DNA of 64,000 bases from Methylotetracoccus oryzae (GTDB lineage Bacteria > Pseudomonadota > Gammaproteobacteria > Methylococcales > Methylococcaceae). The stretch is taken from contig NZ_SRSH01000003.1 in assembly GCF_006175985.1 (NCBI RefSeq), positions 1 through 64,000 on the forward strand, given 5' to 3'. Below are positions 25,834 to 35,459 of this stretch, in pieces. The notes under the pieces are model-generated. The model had not been told where the DNA came from and made no database searches. It was given only the letters and a program-made list of their open reading frames with translations. The translations under genes and the position numbers were made by a program. Position 1 is the stretch's first letter. Each line of letters starts with the position of its first letter.

Positions 25834-26349
25834 ATGGCTAGCATGGCGCACCTTGTCAAGGTTGCGGACTTGTTCACGATCGGGAACTTGACGTGCGGAA
25901 TGCTGGCGATCTTCGTCAGCGCGGACGGGAATCCGCTGTGGGCCGCGGGCCTGGTGTTCGTCGCCCTCATTCTGGATACCTTTGACGGCAAGGTCGCCGA
26001 ATGGATGAAGCAGAAGTCCGAGTTCGGCAAGCAACTCGACTCACTCGCGGATCTCGTGTCCTTTGGCGTCGCCCCGGCCTGCATGTACTTTGCCCGGACA
26101 GGCTGGCACTGGGCTGAAACGAGCATCCTCGTCGCCTTCGTTACCTGCGGCATGCTCCGGCTTGCGCGCTACAACATTTCCGACAGCAGCGGATTCGAAG
26201 GCGTGCCCATCACAGTCAATGGCTTCGTCTTTCCTGCGCTGACAGTCATCGCCACGGCCGTGCCCGAAACCCTCGAGATCTGGCCCGCGGTATTTGTCGT
26301 ACAAGGACTGCTGATGGTATCGAGCCTGGACGTCAAGCGCCTGTTCTGA
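25834..26349 (+). CDS. pssA: CDP-diacylglycerol-serine O-phosphatidyltransferase (type II)
   Basis: The protein is 171 residues from ATG 25834. It carries the CDP-alcohol phosphotransferase motif DxxDGxxA...GxxxDxxxD in LDTFDGKVAEWMKQKSEFGK followed by QLDSLAD. The start LVKVADLFTIGNLTCGMLAI and CGMLRLARYN are typical of the membrane-embedded PssA found in most bacteria other than the E. coli PLD type. The enzyme makes phosphatidylserine, the precursor of phosphatidylethanolamine. At 171 residues it is shorter than the common 230-270; the C-terminal helices end after VVQGLLMVSSLDVKRLF. Related short archaetidylserine-synthase-like enzymes exist. Confidence 0.85.
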   Translation: MASMAHLVKVADLFTIGNLTCGMLAIFVSADGNPLWAAGLVFVALILDTFDGKVAEWMKQKSEFGKQLDSLADLVSFGVAPACMYFARTGWHWAETSILVAFVTCGMLRLARYNISDSSGFEGVPITVNGFVFPALTVIATAVPETLEIWPAVFVVQGLLMVSSLDVKRLF

Positions 26350-26531
26350 GTGGCTTGCGGGGGATCGCCTGGACGCTCCCGGGCGAACGTGGCGCGGTGT
26401 TCTCGAGGGATGTCGCCCGAAGTCGATCATGCCGAGCTCGCCCGGCCGACGCCCCGACTTGCCTGCCCATCGAGAGCTTGGCCAGAACACTAAGGGAGCC
26501 CGTGCGCCCCGCTGTACGAAACCCTTGCGGA

Positions 26532-27740
26532 TCAAGCTCCGGGTGTCGCGCCGGCCGGGGCCCGGCAGTCGCCGTGTATGCCGTCCGAGCGTGGAGCGGA
26601 GCACCCGGCTTCCAGGACGTCCCATAGCTGCAGTCCCACGCCCGGAAGATCGCTCTTGGTGGGTAGGCCCGACAGCAGCCGGGCATGGCACAAACCGGCC
26701 GGTCGAGGGTTGGCTTCGACAAAGACCGCGAGGGCTCGGCCCGAGGGACTTACATCCAGGATTACATCCAGGCCAACCAATAGAAGAGTCTCGAACAGGC
26801 CGGCGGCTCGCTCGGCCTGATCGGTGATTTCGGCCCACAGCGATTCATCCAGGCCGGCCACTGCGCAAGGCGGCGCATGCCGGGGGATCAGATTGGCGAG
26901 GGCCTCTGCCAGTGTCACGATGCGACCGCCCCGTCCGCAGGAAGCCGGCTGCGCAGCATCTGCGCCGACCTGCGCGAAACCCGAGGTCACGCGATGTCGT
27001 CGTCCATCGAATGCCACATTCAGACGCAACGCCAAGCTATGCACCCTGCCGGTATCGGGAGCGCGGTACAGCAACCCGTCGCGGCGCTGCTGTATGAGCG
27101 CGGTAACTCCGAAGCGCCAGGCGCAGTCCAACGCCCGTGACAGCGTGCTGACATGGGTCGAGGCGGCCGAGAGGAGGGTCACTCCGAGACCCTCGGTGGC
27201 ATCGTTCGGCTTCACCACGCTGTCGCCAAAGGCCGCCATGAAGTTCCACGCGGTTGCGGCATGACCGGGGTCGATGCGGCGCGTGCTCGGGACCCTGAGT
27301 CCCAGCTTGGCCCAGCCGGCCAGCGTCGCGGCTTTGTCGTCCGCCAGTGCGGCAGCAGCGCCGGGGTTTACCTGCGGACAACGGAAGCAGCTCGAGAGGG
27401 CGCGGTGCAGCTCCTGTTCCCGGCGGCCGAGCGGAAGGAACTGAACGCTATGCGGCTGCACCGGCGGATCCAGGGCACGCTCGACGAGCCGATCGCGCTC
27501 CGGGTCGAGGGTCACGGCCCGGTTAATGGACCCGTTGCGTTCCACCCAGTCGACATGCGCACCGAGGACCTGGAAGCGCTGCGCGCCGTGGCGGTCGATG
27601 TCCCTTACATAGGCGTCCACCGCCAGTGGATAAAACTCTTGGACCAGCCCGCACGCGGCCGAGTGGATGACCGCGTGCCGGATTAGCGCGGCCGGGGACG
27701 GAGTCATCGGCTTGGTAAACGGGTACCTTGTCGCGACCAC
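26532..27740 (-). CDS. Stand-alone ATP-grasp ligase of the giant-protein cassette
   Basis: The protein is 402 residues from GTG 27740, with GGAG at the right distance; longer frames upstream run into the small gene. ATP-grasp features in order: ALADDKAATLAGWAKLGLRVP (substrate/pre-grasp lysine region), FGDSVVKPNDATEGLGVTLL (phosphate loop; Lys and Gly-rich), ALIQQRR (hinge strand), RLNVAFDG, then VGLDVILD and VFVEANPRPAGL, whose Glu and Asn bind Mg-ATP. Such enzymes join a carboxylate to an amine, thiol or other nucleophile through an acyl phosphate. It is the third gene of the cassette, 38 bp after the 103-residue gene. Its substrate is unknown. Confidence 0.8.
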   Translation of the reverse strand: MVATRYPFTKPMTPSPAALIRHAVIHSAACGLVQEFYPLAVDAYVRDIDRHGAQRFQVLGAHVDWVERNGSINRAVTLDPERDRLVERALDPPVQPHSVQFLPLGRREQELHRALSSCFRCPQVNPGAAAALADDKAATLAGWAKLGLRVPSTRRIDPGHAATAWNFMAAFGDSVVKPNDATEGLGVTLLSAASTHVSTLSRALDCAWRFGVTALIQQRRDGLLYRAPDTGRVHSLALRLNVAFDGRRHRVTSGFAQVGADAAQPASCGRGGRIVTLAEALANLIPRHAPPCAVAGLDESLWAEITDQAERAAGLFETLLLVGLDVILDVSPSGRALAVFVEANPRPAGLCHARLLSGLPTKSDLPGVGLQLWDVLEAGCSAPRSDGIHGDCRAPAGATPGA

Positions 27741-27778
27741 CGGTTCTCCGCGAGTTGTTCCGGCTCGCGGGGCAGGAT

Positions 27779-28090
27779 TTACCGGACCTTCTGTCCGAAT
27801 GACAGCAGTCGCAGCATGGCCGCCGCTTCCGGCCCGGCCTCGCCGGCTGTTTGATGCCGCCACTCGGGGTCGGGATCGTGGCCGTACACGGGCGAGATTT
27901 GGCCGGGTGCGTTGGCGCCTGCGGCCGAGATCCCGCACCGCTCGTGGCGGACCTCAAGCCGAGCGCGATAAGTCAGGAGGTTGAAGGCTTCGGTGGCCTG
28001 CAATGGGACTGCGTCGGCGGCTTCCAGCAAGCCACACGCGCGCCAGAGCGCCGCGACAGGACGCTCAGGCCTCTCAGCGTAATCGGTCAT
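27779..28090 (-). CDS. 103-residue protein of unknown function between the two ATP-grasp genes
   Basis: ATG 28090 lies inside the end of the giant gene (17-nt overlap), and the TAA stop is 38 bp before the ligase start, so it is translationally coupled on both sides. The first half (AALWRACGLLEAADAVPLQA) is helical. The second half is rich in His, Gly and Pro (GQISPVYGHDPDPEWRHQTA) and has a single Cys in HERCGIS. No transmembrane segment or signal is seen. I recognise no family. From its position it may be an adaptor or, speculatively, the substrate of the flanking ligases. Confidence 0.6.
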   Translation of the reverse strand: MTDYAERPERPVAALWRACGLLEAADAVPLQATEAFNLLTYRARLEVRHERCGISAAGANAPGQISPVYGHDPDPEWRHQTAGEAGPEAAAMLRLLSFGQKVR

Positions 28091-31000
28091 GGAGACTTCT
28101 GGTAATCATCGTCTGTAGATATTCTTCACCGGCTGAGTGCAGATCCCGCAGCACGATCCGCGCTTGCTCACCGACCCGGGTCCAGTCCGGCTCGCGGTGT
28201 GCAGCCCGCGCGCGTTCCTTCTCGCGCGCTTCCTCGCGCAGCGCCACGCGGTCCCAGAGACCGACACCGACGTTCGGCTCGATCAAAACGACGCGCCAAT
28301 CCAGCGGTTCGTCGGTCCAGCGTTCCTTGCCGCGTATCAACAGGAACTCGGAGCCGGTCCGGTGCCCCGAGCAATCGTGAGTCGCCCGGACTTCGACCCG
28401 CTCAGGGTTTCCGGCGAAAACCGGCACGACGAGAAAATCGAGCATGAGATAGCGAGGCCGGCCGTAGGACACGCCCGTCAGGTCGGTTCCCACCGTTCTC
28501 CCGCTCTCCCGCTCGTAGGTCGCTCCCAGGTGTTCCTCACAGTTCGACAATGCTTCGGCTGCTCGACGCGCGGCATCGGACAGTCGCCGTAGCAGTGTGT
28601 CGCGATGGCAGGCTCGTATGAACTCGGGACCGAGTTGTTCCAGGCTGCCGCCCCGACCGATGTTGGTGATGGGTTGCTGGCTCAACAGCGCGATCCAGTG
28701 AGACAGGTGCCATTTCACCTCCGGGTCCGACGTCGTGGGACGATCGGTCGACACGATGACGCGGATCGAGCCGTAGATCGGGGTGCAAGGTTCGCGTCGC
28801 CGCTCGATCGGGCGGCCCCAGTCGACGATCTGTCTACGGACGAATTCCTCCATGAATTCCTCCGTCGCCCAGAACTCCGGTGACCCGTGAATCAGTTCCT
28901 GAATGGTGACGTTGTGTGACCGAGACAACTGGTAGACGAAGTCCACTGCGGCAGCCATCTGGGCGGCGTCCAGCCCGGTGCCGGGAGTTCGCAACTGAAA
29001 GATCCGCATTCCCCGTCCGCCCGACTCCGCGGCATCCTTGACGATCACCGACGAGTGCACGGCGGCAAAGGCGGCGAGCCCGGCATAGCCGGTGCCCGAA
29101 AGGCCTTCCCGAATGCAGGCCTTGGCGGTGGCTTCATCGCGTTCCGCGGTCCAGGCGGCCAGCCAGTCGATTTCCGCCGGCAGTTCGACCCCGGAGCCAC
29201 GGAAGATCTCGGGGTATTTGGCCTTGTCATAGGTCGTCCAGGTGTGAAACAGCGACTGCACCGTATAGGGCAGGCCGGCATCTTCCAGAGTGCCGGAGGT
29301 GTAGATCGGGTCGCCATGGAACGGATAGACCAGGCTCGCCAGCACCGGCCGGCTGAACCGCACCGCGAGACGAATCCCTTTCGGGTGGATGTCCGGGACC
29401 GTCGCTCCGGGCCGATAACGTGCGCAGGCTTGCCGAAAGGTTTCGGCGTCAACGTACAAATGACCGCTGCAGACCTGCACGAGCGTCCGTCCGGACCGCT
29501 CGTCGGGCGACAGCGTGAGCGTGCGGCTGATGATCAGGTTGGCTCCGAAGCGCCCGTTCGCCTCGAACTCGCGATTCAGCGTGGGCCCCTCTGCCAGCAT
29601 GCGCGAGAAGTGCGTTCGGCCGACCGGCGCGGCGACGATATGATTGACGCGCGAGCGGGCGTGGATCAGTTCGGGGTCGAACTCCGTGAAGACCTGGGGG
29701 AGCGGGAAGCCGTCATTGCGGATGAACGCCAGTTCGCGCAACTGACCATAGTTTCGCCAGATCCTTTCGTCTGGATCATCGGCCTCTGCGCCGATCGATT
29801 CGACCACTTTTCCATCCAGTGCGTTGCCCAGCAGGGCATCCTGTTCGCTTTCCGGTAGCTCCCGCAACTCGGTATGGCGCAGCGCGATCGCGCGCAGGTA
29901 CCGATGCAGCCAGGCGTGTCGCTCTACGGCCCATTGGTATAGCGCGTTCCCGCTCAGGCTTGCGAAACCGATGCCACGGCTGTAAAGCCAGGGACGATAC
30001 TCGTAGTGATGGTCGTTGACGGTTTTCGCGAAGAACTCTGCCAACGCGCGCCATAAGGGCGCCGGGTCGCCGCCGTCAGGCAGTGCCTCGACCGCCGCCT
30101 GGATGCTGTCGATTGCCAGCAGTATCTGGAACAGCTCGGCTCCCCGGGCGACTCGCATCAGTTCCCGGTGGTGTTGCTCCGGGCTCCCTTTTGCCTGCCG
30201 ACAGCGGCAGGTCACCTGCTGCGCCAGTCGTCCGAAGTCTCCGATGTCTTCGTAGCCGCCGGCGATGGATTGCCAGAGGACAGCGTCGATCCGGCCGCCA
30301 TCGCAAAGGGTGCCGACCCGGTTGATGAATGCGGCCCGCAACGCTTCGTCATCCAGTTCCTGTGCGAGATTGAACAAGGCCTGTCGGGTCCACGCGATGA
30401 AGCGTCCGAACGGGCCCTCGCCGACAGGCTTGTCACCCGGGCCGATTTCGGACATGGCGCGGTCGTAGGCTTCGCTGAAATTGCCACCGACCGCCACTGC
30501 GCGAAATGCGGTTTTGCGTTCCTTGAGTCCACGAGCTATGGCCAGTCGCTCGCTGAGCTGGCGCCTCGTTGCCAGCGCAACAGCGGAACCCTCCTCCATC
30601 GCCTTGTTCGAGCTTTCGACGCCGCGGTGTTCCCGCGCCGGCGTCGTCTGTTGACGGGCGACTCGGGGCAGCAACACCTGCCAGGACATGCCGAGAGACC
30701 CACCGTCACCCGGCAGTGCCGGGGCCAGCGCTGATCGGCAGGCAGCGATGGCGTCAGGTTCGTCCCCGACCAGCAGGAAAAGCCCGCCCAAGGCCAGAAA
30801 GCCGTTGAAATCCAGCGCATCGAGCGGGAGGCCGCCCACAATCCGGGCCAGTGCCTGGGCACACACCGTGTCCCGTTCACGCAGGCGCCCGCTGCGCGCC
30901 AGCCGTTCCGCCTCGCCCAATTGAACGGAAGCGGTTGCATCGTCCTGAAGGTCCCGGACGATGGTTTCGTAGACTTTCAGCGCCGGGATGCGGCTGGTGC

Positions 31001-34000
31001 CGGTCAGGGCCGAGCGGAGTTCTTCGGCAAGGCGCCGGCGGCGGCGCATCGCCGCGCGCCATCCTTCGATCGTGTCGGCGCCCAGTCCGATGGCAACGTA
31101 AACCGGTTCGCGGCCCCTTCTGTCACCGGCCGCGAACCAGAGCATCACGTCGAGCTGGTTCATCGCGCGCGGCCGCGCGCCGGAGGTACCGTCGACGATG
31201 GCCAGCGCACTCCGCGGGTTGCCATCCAGCATGAGATCGCACAGATGACCCGGATCGGCCAGAAGGTCCAGCAGTGCCCGGTGCGGGATGCCGGCGTCCA
31301 GCACGTCAGCCCCGCGTAAGGCGCTAGGGTAGTCGGTCTCTGGCCCCAGATCGGCCAGGGCGAGTGCGTGTAGGGCTCCGCCCAGACGCATTTGAAGGGC
31401 TTCCCTCAGCTCCGGGGCGATCCCCTGCCGGCTGGCCCAGGCGAAGAGCCTTGGCCCATGGGTCGCCAGATTGGCCGCGATTTCCGCGCTGCCGAAACCA
31501 GCGGCGAGCAGCTCGGTGCGGGCATGGTCTGCCGCGTCGATCAGGGCGCTGTCCCCGGTGTAGTTCATCAGGTCCAGCGTCGACAGACCGGTGGGCGCAA
31601 CGACACGGATCTCGGCCGGCGGGTTGACGCTCGGAAACAGTTCATCCAGTCGGGTCGCGGTGGCCCGATCGGCAGGGGTTACATCAAGCCACTCGAGGAT
31701 GCGTGCGTGCCGACCGCTGGCTTCCAGCCGGCGATACCCGAAGACGAGCAGCGCGGCAAGATCCTGCCCCTCGGCATCGAGCGCCGACAGCAGATGACCT
31801 CCGGTTCCCGAGAGGATTTCAAACTTGCGCATCCCCGCCGAAAAGCGGCCATCCTGGGTGTCGGGCTTGTATTCGCCAGTGAGCACCACGGTTGAGGATT
31901 CGATATCCCGGGTGCCGCCCGGCGTGCGGACCGCAGCTTCAGACAGGGCCTGTCGGATCAGCCAAACCTTGAAGAATGGCATGAAGCGGTTGATCTGCTC
32001 GCCGCCGGTGACCATCTTGTGCAGGCTCCACCGAGCGGCCAGCGTGGCCGCGACGCGTGCAGGGTCGCGTAGCTCAGGGACTCCGAGCTTGTCGATGATC
32101 GTTGCAATACGGGTTGCCTGATACGCTACCGAGGAGAAGTCGGGCTCGCTGACAGCCGCTTGCTGCATCCGTTCCGAGCCCAGAGCTTCCCAATCCAGCG
32201 GCGACAAGAAGTCTCCACGCCGATCCAGCAGCTCGCGCGCGAGCTTCAGCACCGACTGATGGTCGGCTGCCGGGAGGCCGATCTGTGCAAGTTTTTCCTC
32301 TCGCGCAAGACTCAGCACGAATTCCAGAAACAGCCCGTCCTTGGGTACGCAGTAACCGCCGTAGCCTTCGCCGGCCGGATGGACACGGCGATCCCGCCGG
32401 CGGTTCATCTGATCCGCCATGACCTCGATGTCGCCCTTTCTCGTCACCGCCATCATCATGGACAAGGCGTTGGAGAACGCGTAGTGGGCGACCATTGATG
32501 CGTTTTCCCCGGTTTTCAGCACCTCGGGCTCTGCAAGACTCTCGAACACTTGAACGTTTTTGTTGATGAGTTGGTAGAACTGCCGTCCGACACGGGCCGC
32601 CGCACGGTCGGCGCCGCCTACCCATTGCGACCAGCTCTCGACCGATTCGCGCTCGCGGGCGCCGAGATCCACCCGGCTGGGTGTATACAGGAGGTGATAG
32701 CGCTTGCGACCACCGGTCGCGCGAAAGGAGTGGAGCGGGCTGACCGTCAAGTGGCCTAGGCCCTGAGCCGACATGACCGTCCGGCGCGCGGTGGTCTTCT
32801 CCAGATCTTTCCACCGGCGCAGGAAGCTGCGGCAGCGATCCGCGAGCTGCAGGTCGGGGTGCGCCGCATCGAGCCTCGCCAGGGCGCGGCGGCGAGCCTC
32901 AAGTCGAATGAAGGCATCAAGGTCGCGGCTGAGCGCTTCGTCTTCGGCCACCGCGCATTGCCTGGCCTCCCGTCCGCTGCCGAGGTCTTCAGGAGCGGAA
33001 GAACCCAAGCCTTTGTGATGGGTCAACCGCGCCAGGGCTACAGCGCGCAGTTCGGCTGCCTCCTGGATCAGAATAGACCGGACCAACTCCGGATCATCGA
33101 CATGGTCGGGCGGTGTCGCGGCCTCCGGGGTTTCCAGCATTTCCAGCAATGTTCCGAGACGAGCCACTTCGTCACCGAGCAACGGTTTGCGGCGCACCAC
33201 GCGATACGAGGCCTCCGCTTCGGACATCTCGTCGTTGGCCATGAGTTCGTCGGCTTCGGCCGCGTACCCCATTTCGCAGACCACCTTACGACAGAGAGCG
33301 ATGATCCGATCGGCCTGGAACTGCCTACGAGCTTCCACGGCGCCTTGAAGACCCAGGTGCTCTACCATGTTGTAGAGCGCCATCGACTCTTCGAGCCACG
33401 TCTCGATGTAGCCCTCGGTCATGCCTGCCGATTGGGTAGTAAGTACGTGCAGTGCCGGCAGCGGCCGGCGTGGTGCCAGCGCTTCGGGAACCAGGGCAGC
33501 CACTGCCCGCGCGAAGTCGCCGTGCCAACCACTCTCGCGGAGCGTAGCGTCGACCGCCGTCAGCCAAGACCCCTTCTCGGCGCAGCGATAGCGCGCCTCG
33601 GTCACGAGATCAGCCTTTGACAGAATCAGCCGCGCGGCTTCGTACGGATCCCGATCCTCCTGTTCGATGCATCGCTGGATAGCCTCCACGTCGCGCCGAT
33701 AGCACTCCTCGAACAGCACGCCGAGCGCCGCGATTTCACGCGGGTCGGTCCCCAGGCCAGTAAGGCGGGACCGGATGGTGGCATCGTCCAGCGTCTCGCC
33801 GGCGTCTGCCAGGGTTTCCCGGGCCAATGCGAGCCACTCGCTGACGAGCACACGCTGGAGGTTGCAGGCCCATCGGTCTGCCATTTCCTCGCGGAACGCG
33901 GTTTCCATTCCAGCGATATCAACCACGGTGCGCGTCGTCTCGCGGCCCTCCACATTGCTCACTTCTTCCCTGATGAACAAGGGTATGGCCTCGATCCAAT

Positions 34001-35459
34001 GATCCGCAACTTCGAGCCAGCGGTAATCCGGACTGGCATAGAGCCGATCTCCGGCCAGCCGAAACAGCTTGCGCAGATTGTCGGGTTTGCCGGCGTACGG
34101 GTCCTCGAATTCGTTGAGTTTGACGAGGAGGTGCGATCCCGTGGAGGATGGGCGCTGGCTGATCACGACGTAGGCGGCGGCCCGACTGTCTGCCTGCAGC
34201 GAGCTTTCCCTGATGCGATCGGCGAGTTTCAGGCGCGTTCGCGCCGACTCGAACGCGGTGTGAGGCGTCAACGGCGGTCGCGGACCGTCGGCGTATTCGG
34301 CATGGTTCTCGACCCGCGCGCGTGCCGGCTGCAGCGATTCCAGCAAAATCCGGTGCAGGGCTTCGAGCGTTGCTTCTTCGAAACGTTCGAGCGCCCCTTC
34401 GAACTGGGTCAGGGGGACTTCCCGGTCGGTCGTCAGCAGCAGACGCAGGCATTCGCCGGCATTCGCGGTCTCTCGGTCCCCGGCGGACAGCCTGTCTACC
34501 TGCTCCGCGAGTCCAGGCCAAGTCGGGTCCGGTTTCAGCAGGACGGCATCGGCGAGTAACAGACCCTGGTTCAGAAAGGCGCGGCTCATGCGCCCAAAGA
34601 CCAGGAATTCACCGGCCTCCCGGACTTCCGCGGCGATGCGCTCGATGTTGCGCTGTTCCAGGGCGGTGTCATAGGCCCGCAATTGGGCATAGAGCAGTGC
34701 GCGCTTCCGGTCCGCGTCGCCATCGCTGTTCAATATCCGGCTGACCGTGGCGCGATCGTAGGGGAGATCGACCCGGTCCTGTCCGAGTAGCCAGGCGATT
34801 GCAAGTTTCCGGTCTTCGGGTGAGGACGCCGACTCAATGCGAGCCAGAAACGACGAGAAAAGAGCGCCCGGATCGATTTCCCGGAGTGTAAGCGCGCGCG
34901 AAATCAGGCGTCGCTGGTCGGGAGGCAATTCCAGGAACAATTCGGCGACACATTCGAGGCCGCGGCGCGGGGGAGCACCCACCTGCCTGAGCAACACGAA
35001 TACCAGCCCCAGGCCAAGCAGGAGTTCCAGCCCGTCCTGCGACAGGCTGAGTTCGAGCGCTGCGGGTCCGTTTTCGGATCCTGAGGCGGCAGGGCAGAGT
35101 GTGTCGATCGTCAGTTCGACAAACCCGTCGGAAAGATCGACCGCTACCAGTGCCTCGCTGTTCTCGACAAAACGAACCGCGACGGCACGACCGGTGAGTG
35201 CGTCCCGGATACCGGAGAACGCGGGGTGCTCCCAGAAGTGGTGCCGCATGTGCGAGAAGGCGCGGTCCCACATGACCGCTGACCGGGTTACCGCCGCGTC
35301 GGTCGCCGCGGGTAAGCTCCATGCGTCGGACCCACAGCCGGGATTCCGGAAATGCCAGCAGCCCTCCGCGCGTGCACTGGCCGGTCCACGCCGGCCGACC
35401 GGCACGACCTGTGCTCCGTCCGGCGCAGCGAGGCGCAGTGGAAAAATGCAGCGTTCCAT
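28074..35459 (-). CDS. Giant protein (about 2,460 residues) with a C-terminal ATP-grasp-like region
   Basis: The frame is open to 35708; ATG 35459 (start of MERCIFPLRLAAPDG) is my choice, giving 2,461 residues, and ATG 35273 is also possible. Most of the chain is soluble, rich in Ala, Leu, Arg and Glu helices, with no signal peptide. Near residue 1030 is HPAGEGYGGYCVPKDGLFLE, reminiscent of the GGSCFPKD loop of UDP-sugar dehydrogenases, though no Rossmann start is visible. Residues about 2100-2380 carry ATP-grasp-like steps in order: VIVKDAAESGGRGMRIF (Gly-rich loop), VTIQELIHGSP (hinge), YGSIRVIVSTD, ITNIGRGGSLEQL and LMLDFLVVPVF. No catalytic activity is proven. It heads a three-gene cassette, overlapping the 103-residue gene. 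Confidence 0.75.
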   Translation of the reverse strand: MERCIFPLRLAAPDGAQVVPVGRRGPASARAEGCWHFRNPGCGSDAWSLPAATDAAVTRSAVMWDRAFSHMRHHFWEHPAFSGIRDALTGRAVAVRFVENSEALVAVDLSDGFVELTIDTLCPAASGSENGPAALELSLSQDGLELLLGLGLVFVLLRQVGAPPRRGLECVAELFLELPPDQRRLISRALTLREIDPGALFSSFLARIESASSPEDRKLAIAWLLGQDRVDLPYDRATVSRILNSDGDADRKRALLYAQLRAYDTALEQRNIERIAAEVREAGEFLVFGRMSRAFLNQGLLLADAVLLKPDPTWPGLAEQVDRLSAGDRETANAGECLRLLLTTDREVPLTQFEGALERFEEATLEALHRILLESLQPARARVENHAEYADGPRPPLTPHTAFESARTRLKLADRIRESSLQADSRAAAYVVISQRPSSTGSHLLVKLNEFEDPYAGKPDNLRKLFRLAGDRLYASPDYRWLEVADHWIEAIPLFIREEVSNVEGRETTRTVVDIAGMETAFREEMADRWACNLQRVLVSEWLALARETLADAGETLDDATIRSRLTGLGTDPREIAALGVLFEECYRRDVEAIQRCIEQEDRDPYEAARLILSKADLVTEARYRCAEKGSWLTAVDATLRESGWHGDFARAVAALVPEALAPRRPLPALHVLTTQSAGMTEGYIETWLEESMALYNMVEHLGLQGAVEARRQFQADRIIALCRKVVCEMGYAAEADELMANDEMSEAEASYRVVRRKPLLGDEVARLGTLLEMLETPEAATPPDHVDDPELVRSILIQEAAELRAVALARLTHHKGLGSSAPEDLGSGREARQCAVAEDEALSRDLDAFIRLEARRRALARLDAAHPDLQLADRCRSFLRRWKDLEKTTARRTVMSAQGLGHLTVSPLHSFRATGGRKRYHLLYTPSRVDLGARERESVESWSQWVGGADRAAARVGRQFYQLINKNVQVFESLAEPEVLKTGENASMVAHYAFSNALSMMMAVTRKGDIEVMADQMNRRRDRRVHPAGEGYGGYCVPKDGLFLEFVLSLAREEKLAQIGLPAADHQSVLKLARELLDRRGDFLSPLDWEALGSERMQQAAVSEPDFSSVAYQATRIATIIDKLGVPELRDPARVAATLAARWSLHKMVTGGEQINRFMPFFKVWLIRQALSEAAVRTPGGTRDIESSTVVLTGEYKPDTQDGRFSAGMRKFEILSGTGGHLLSALDAEGQDLAALLVFGYRRLEASGRHARILEWLDVTPADRATATRLDELFPSVNPPAEIRVVAPTGLSTLDLMNYTGDSALIDAADHARTELLAAGFGSAEIAANLATHGPRLFAWASRQGIAPELREALQMRLGGALHALALADLGPETDYPSALRGADVLDAGIPHRALLDLLADPGHLCDLMLDGNPRSALAIVDGTSGARPRAMNQLDVMLWFAAGDRRGREPVYVAIGLGADTIEGWRAAMRRRRRLAEELRSALTGTSRIPALKVYETIVRDLQDDATASVQLGEAERLARSGRLRERDTVCAQALARIVGGLPLDALDFNGFLALGGLFLLVGDEPDAIAACRSALAPALPGDGGSLGMSWQVLLPRVARQQTTPAREHRGVESSNKAMEEGSAVALATRRQLSERLAIARGLKERKTAFRAVAVGGNFSEAYDRAMSEIGPGDKPVGEGPFGRFIAWTRQALFNLAQELDDEALRAAFINRVGTLCDGGRIDAVLWQSIAGGYEDIGDFGRLAQQVTCRCRQAKGSPEQHHRELMRVARGAELFQILLAIDSIQAAVEALPDGGDPAPLWRALAEFFAKTVNDHHYEYRPWLYSRGIGFASLSGNALYQWAVERHAWLHRYLRAIALRHTELRELPESEQDALLGNALDGKVVESIGAEADDPDERIWRNYGQLRELAFIRNDGFPLPQVFTEFDPELIHARSRVNHIVAAPVGRTHFSRMLAEGPTLNREFEANGRFGANLIISRTLTLSPDERSGRTLVQVCSGHLYVDAETFRQACARYRPGATVPDIHPKGIRLAVRFSRPVLASLVYPFHGDPIYTSGTLEDAGLPYTVQSLFHTWTTYDKAKYPEIFRGSGVELPAEIDWLAAWTAERDEATAKACIREGLSGTGYAGLAAFAAVHSSVIVKDAAESGGRGMRIFQLRTPGTGLDAAQMAAAVDFVYQLSRSHNVTIQELIHGSPEFWATEEFMEEFVRRQIVDWGRPIERRREPCTPIYGSIRVIVSTDRPTTSDPEVKWHLSHWIALLSQQPITNIGRGGSLEQLGPEFIRACHRDTLLRRLSDAARRAAEALSNCEEHLGATYERESGRTVGTDLTGVSYGRPRYLMLDFLVVPVFAGNPERVEVRATHDCSGHRTGSEFLLIRGKERWTDEPLDWRVVLIEPNVGVGLWDRVALREEAREKERARAAHREPDWTRVGEQARIVLRDLHSAGEEYLQTMITRSLHDRLR

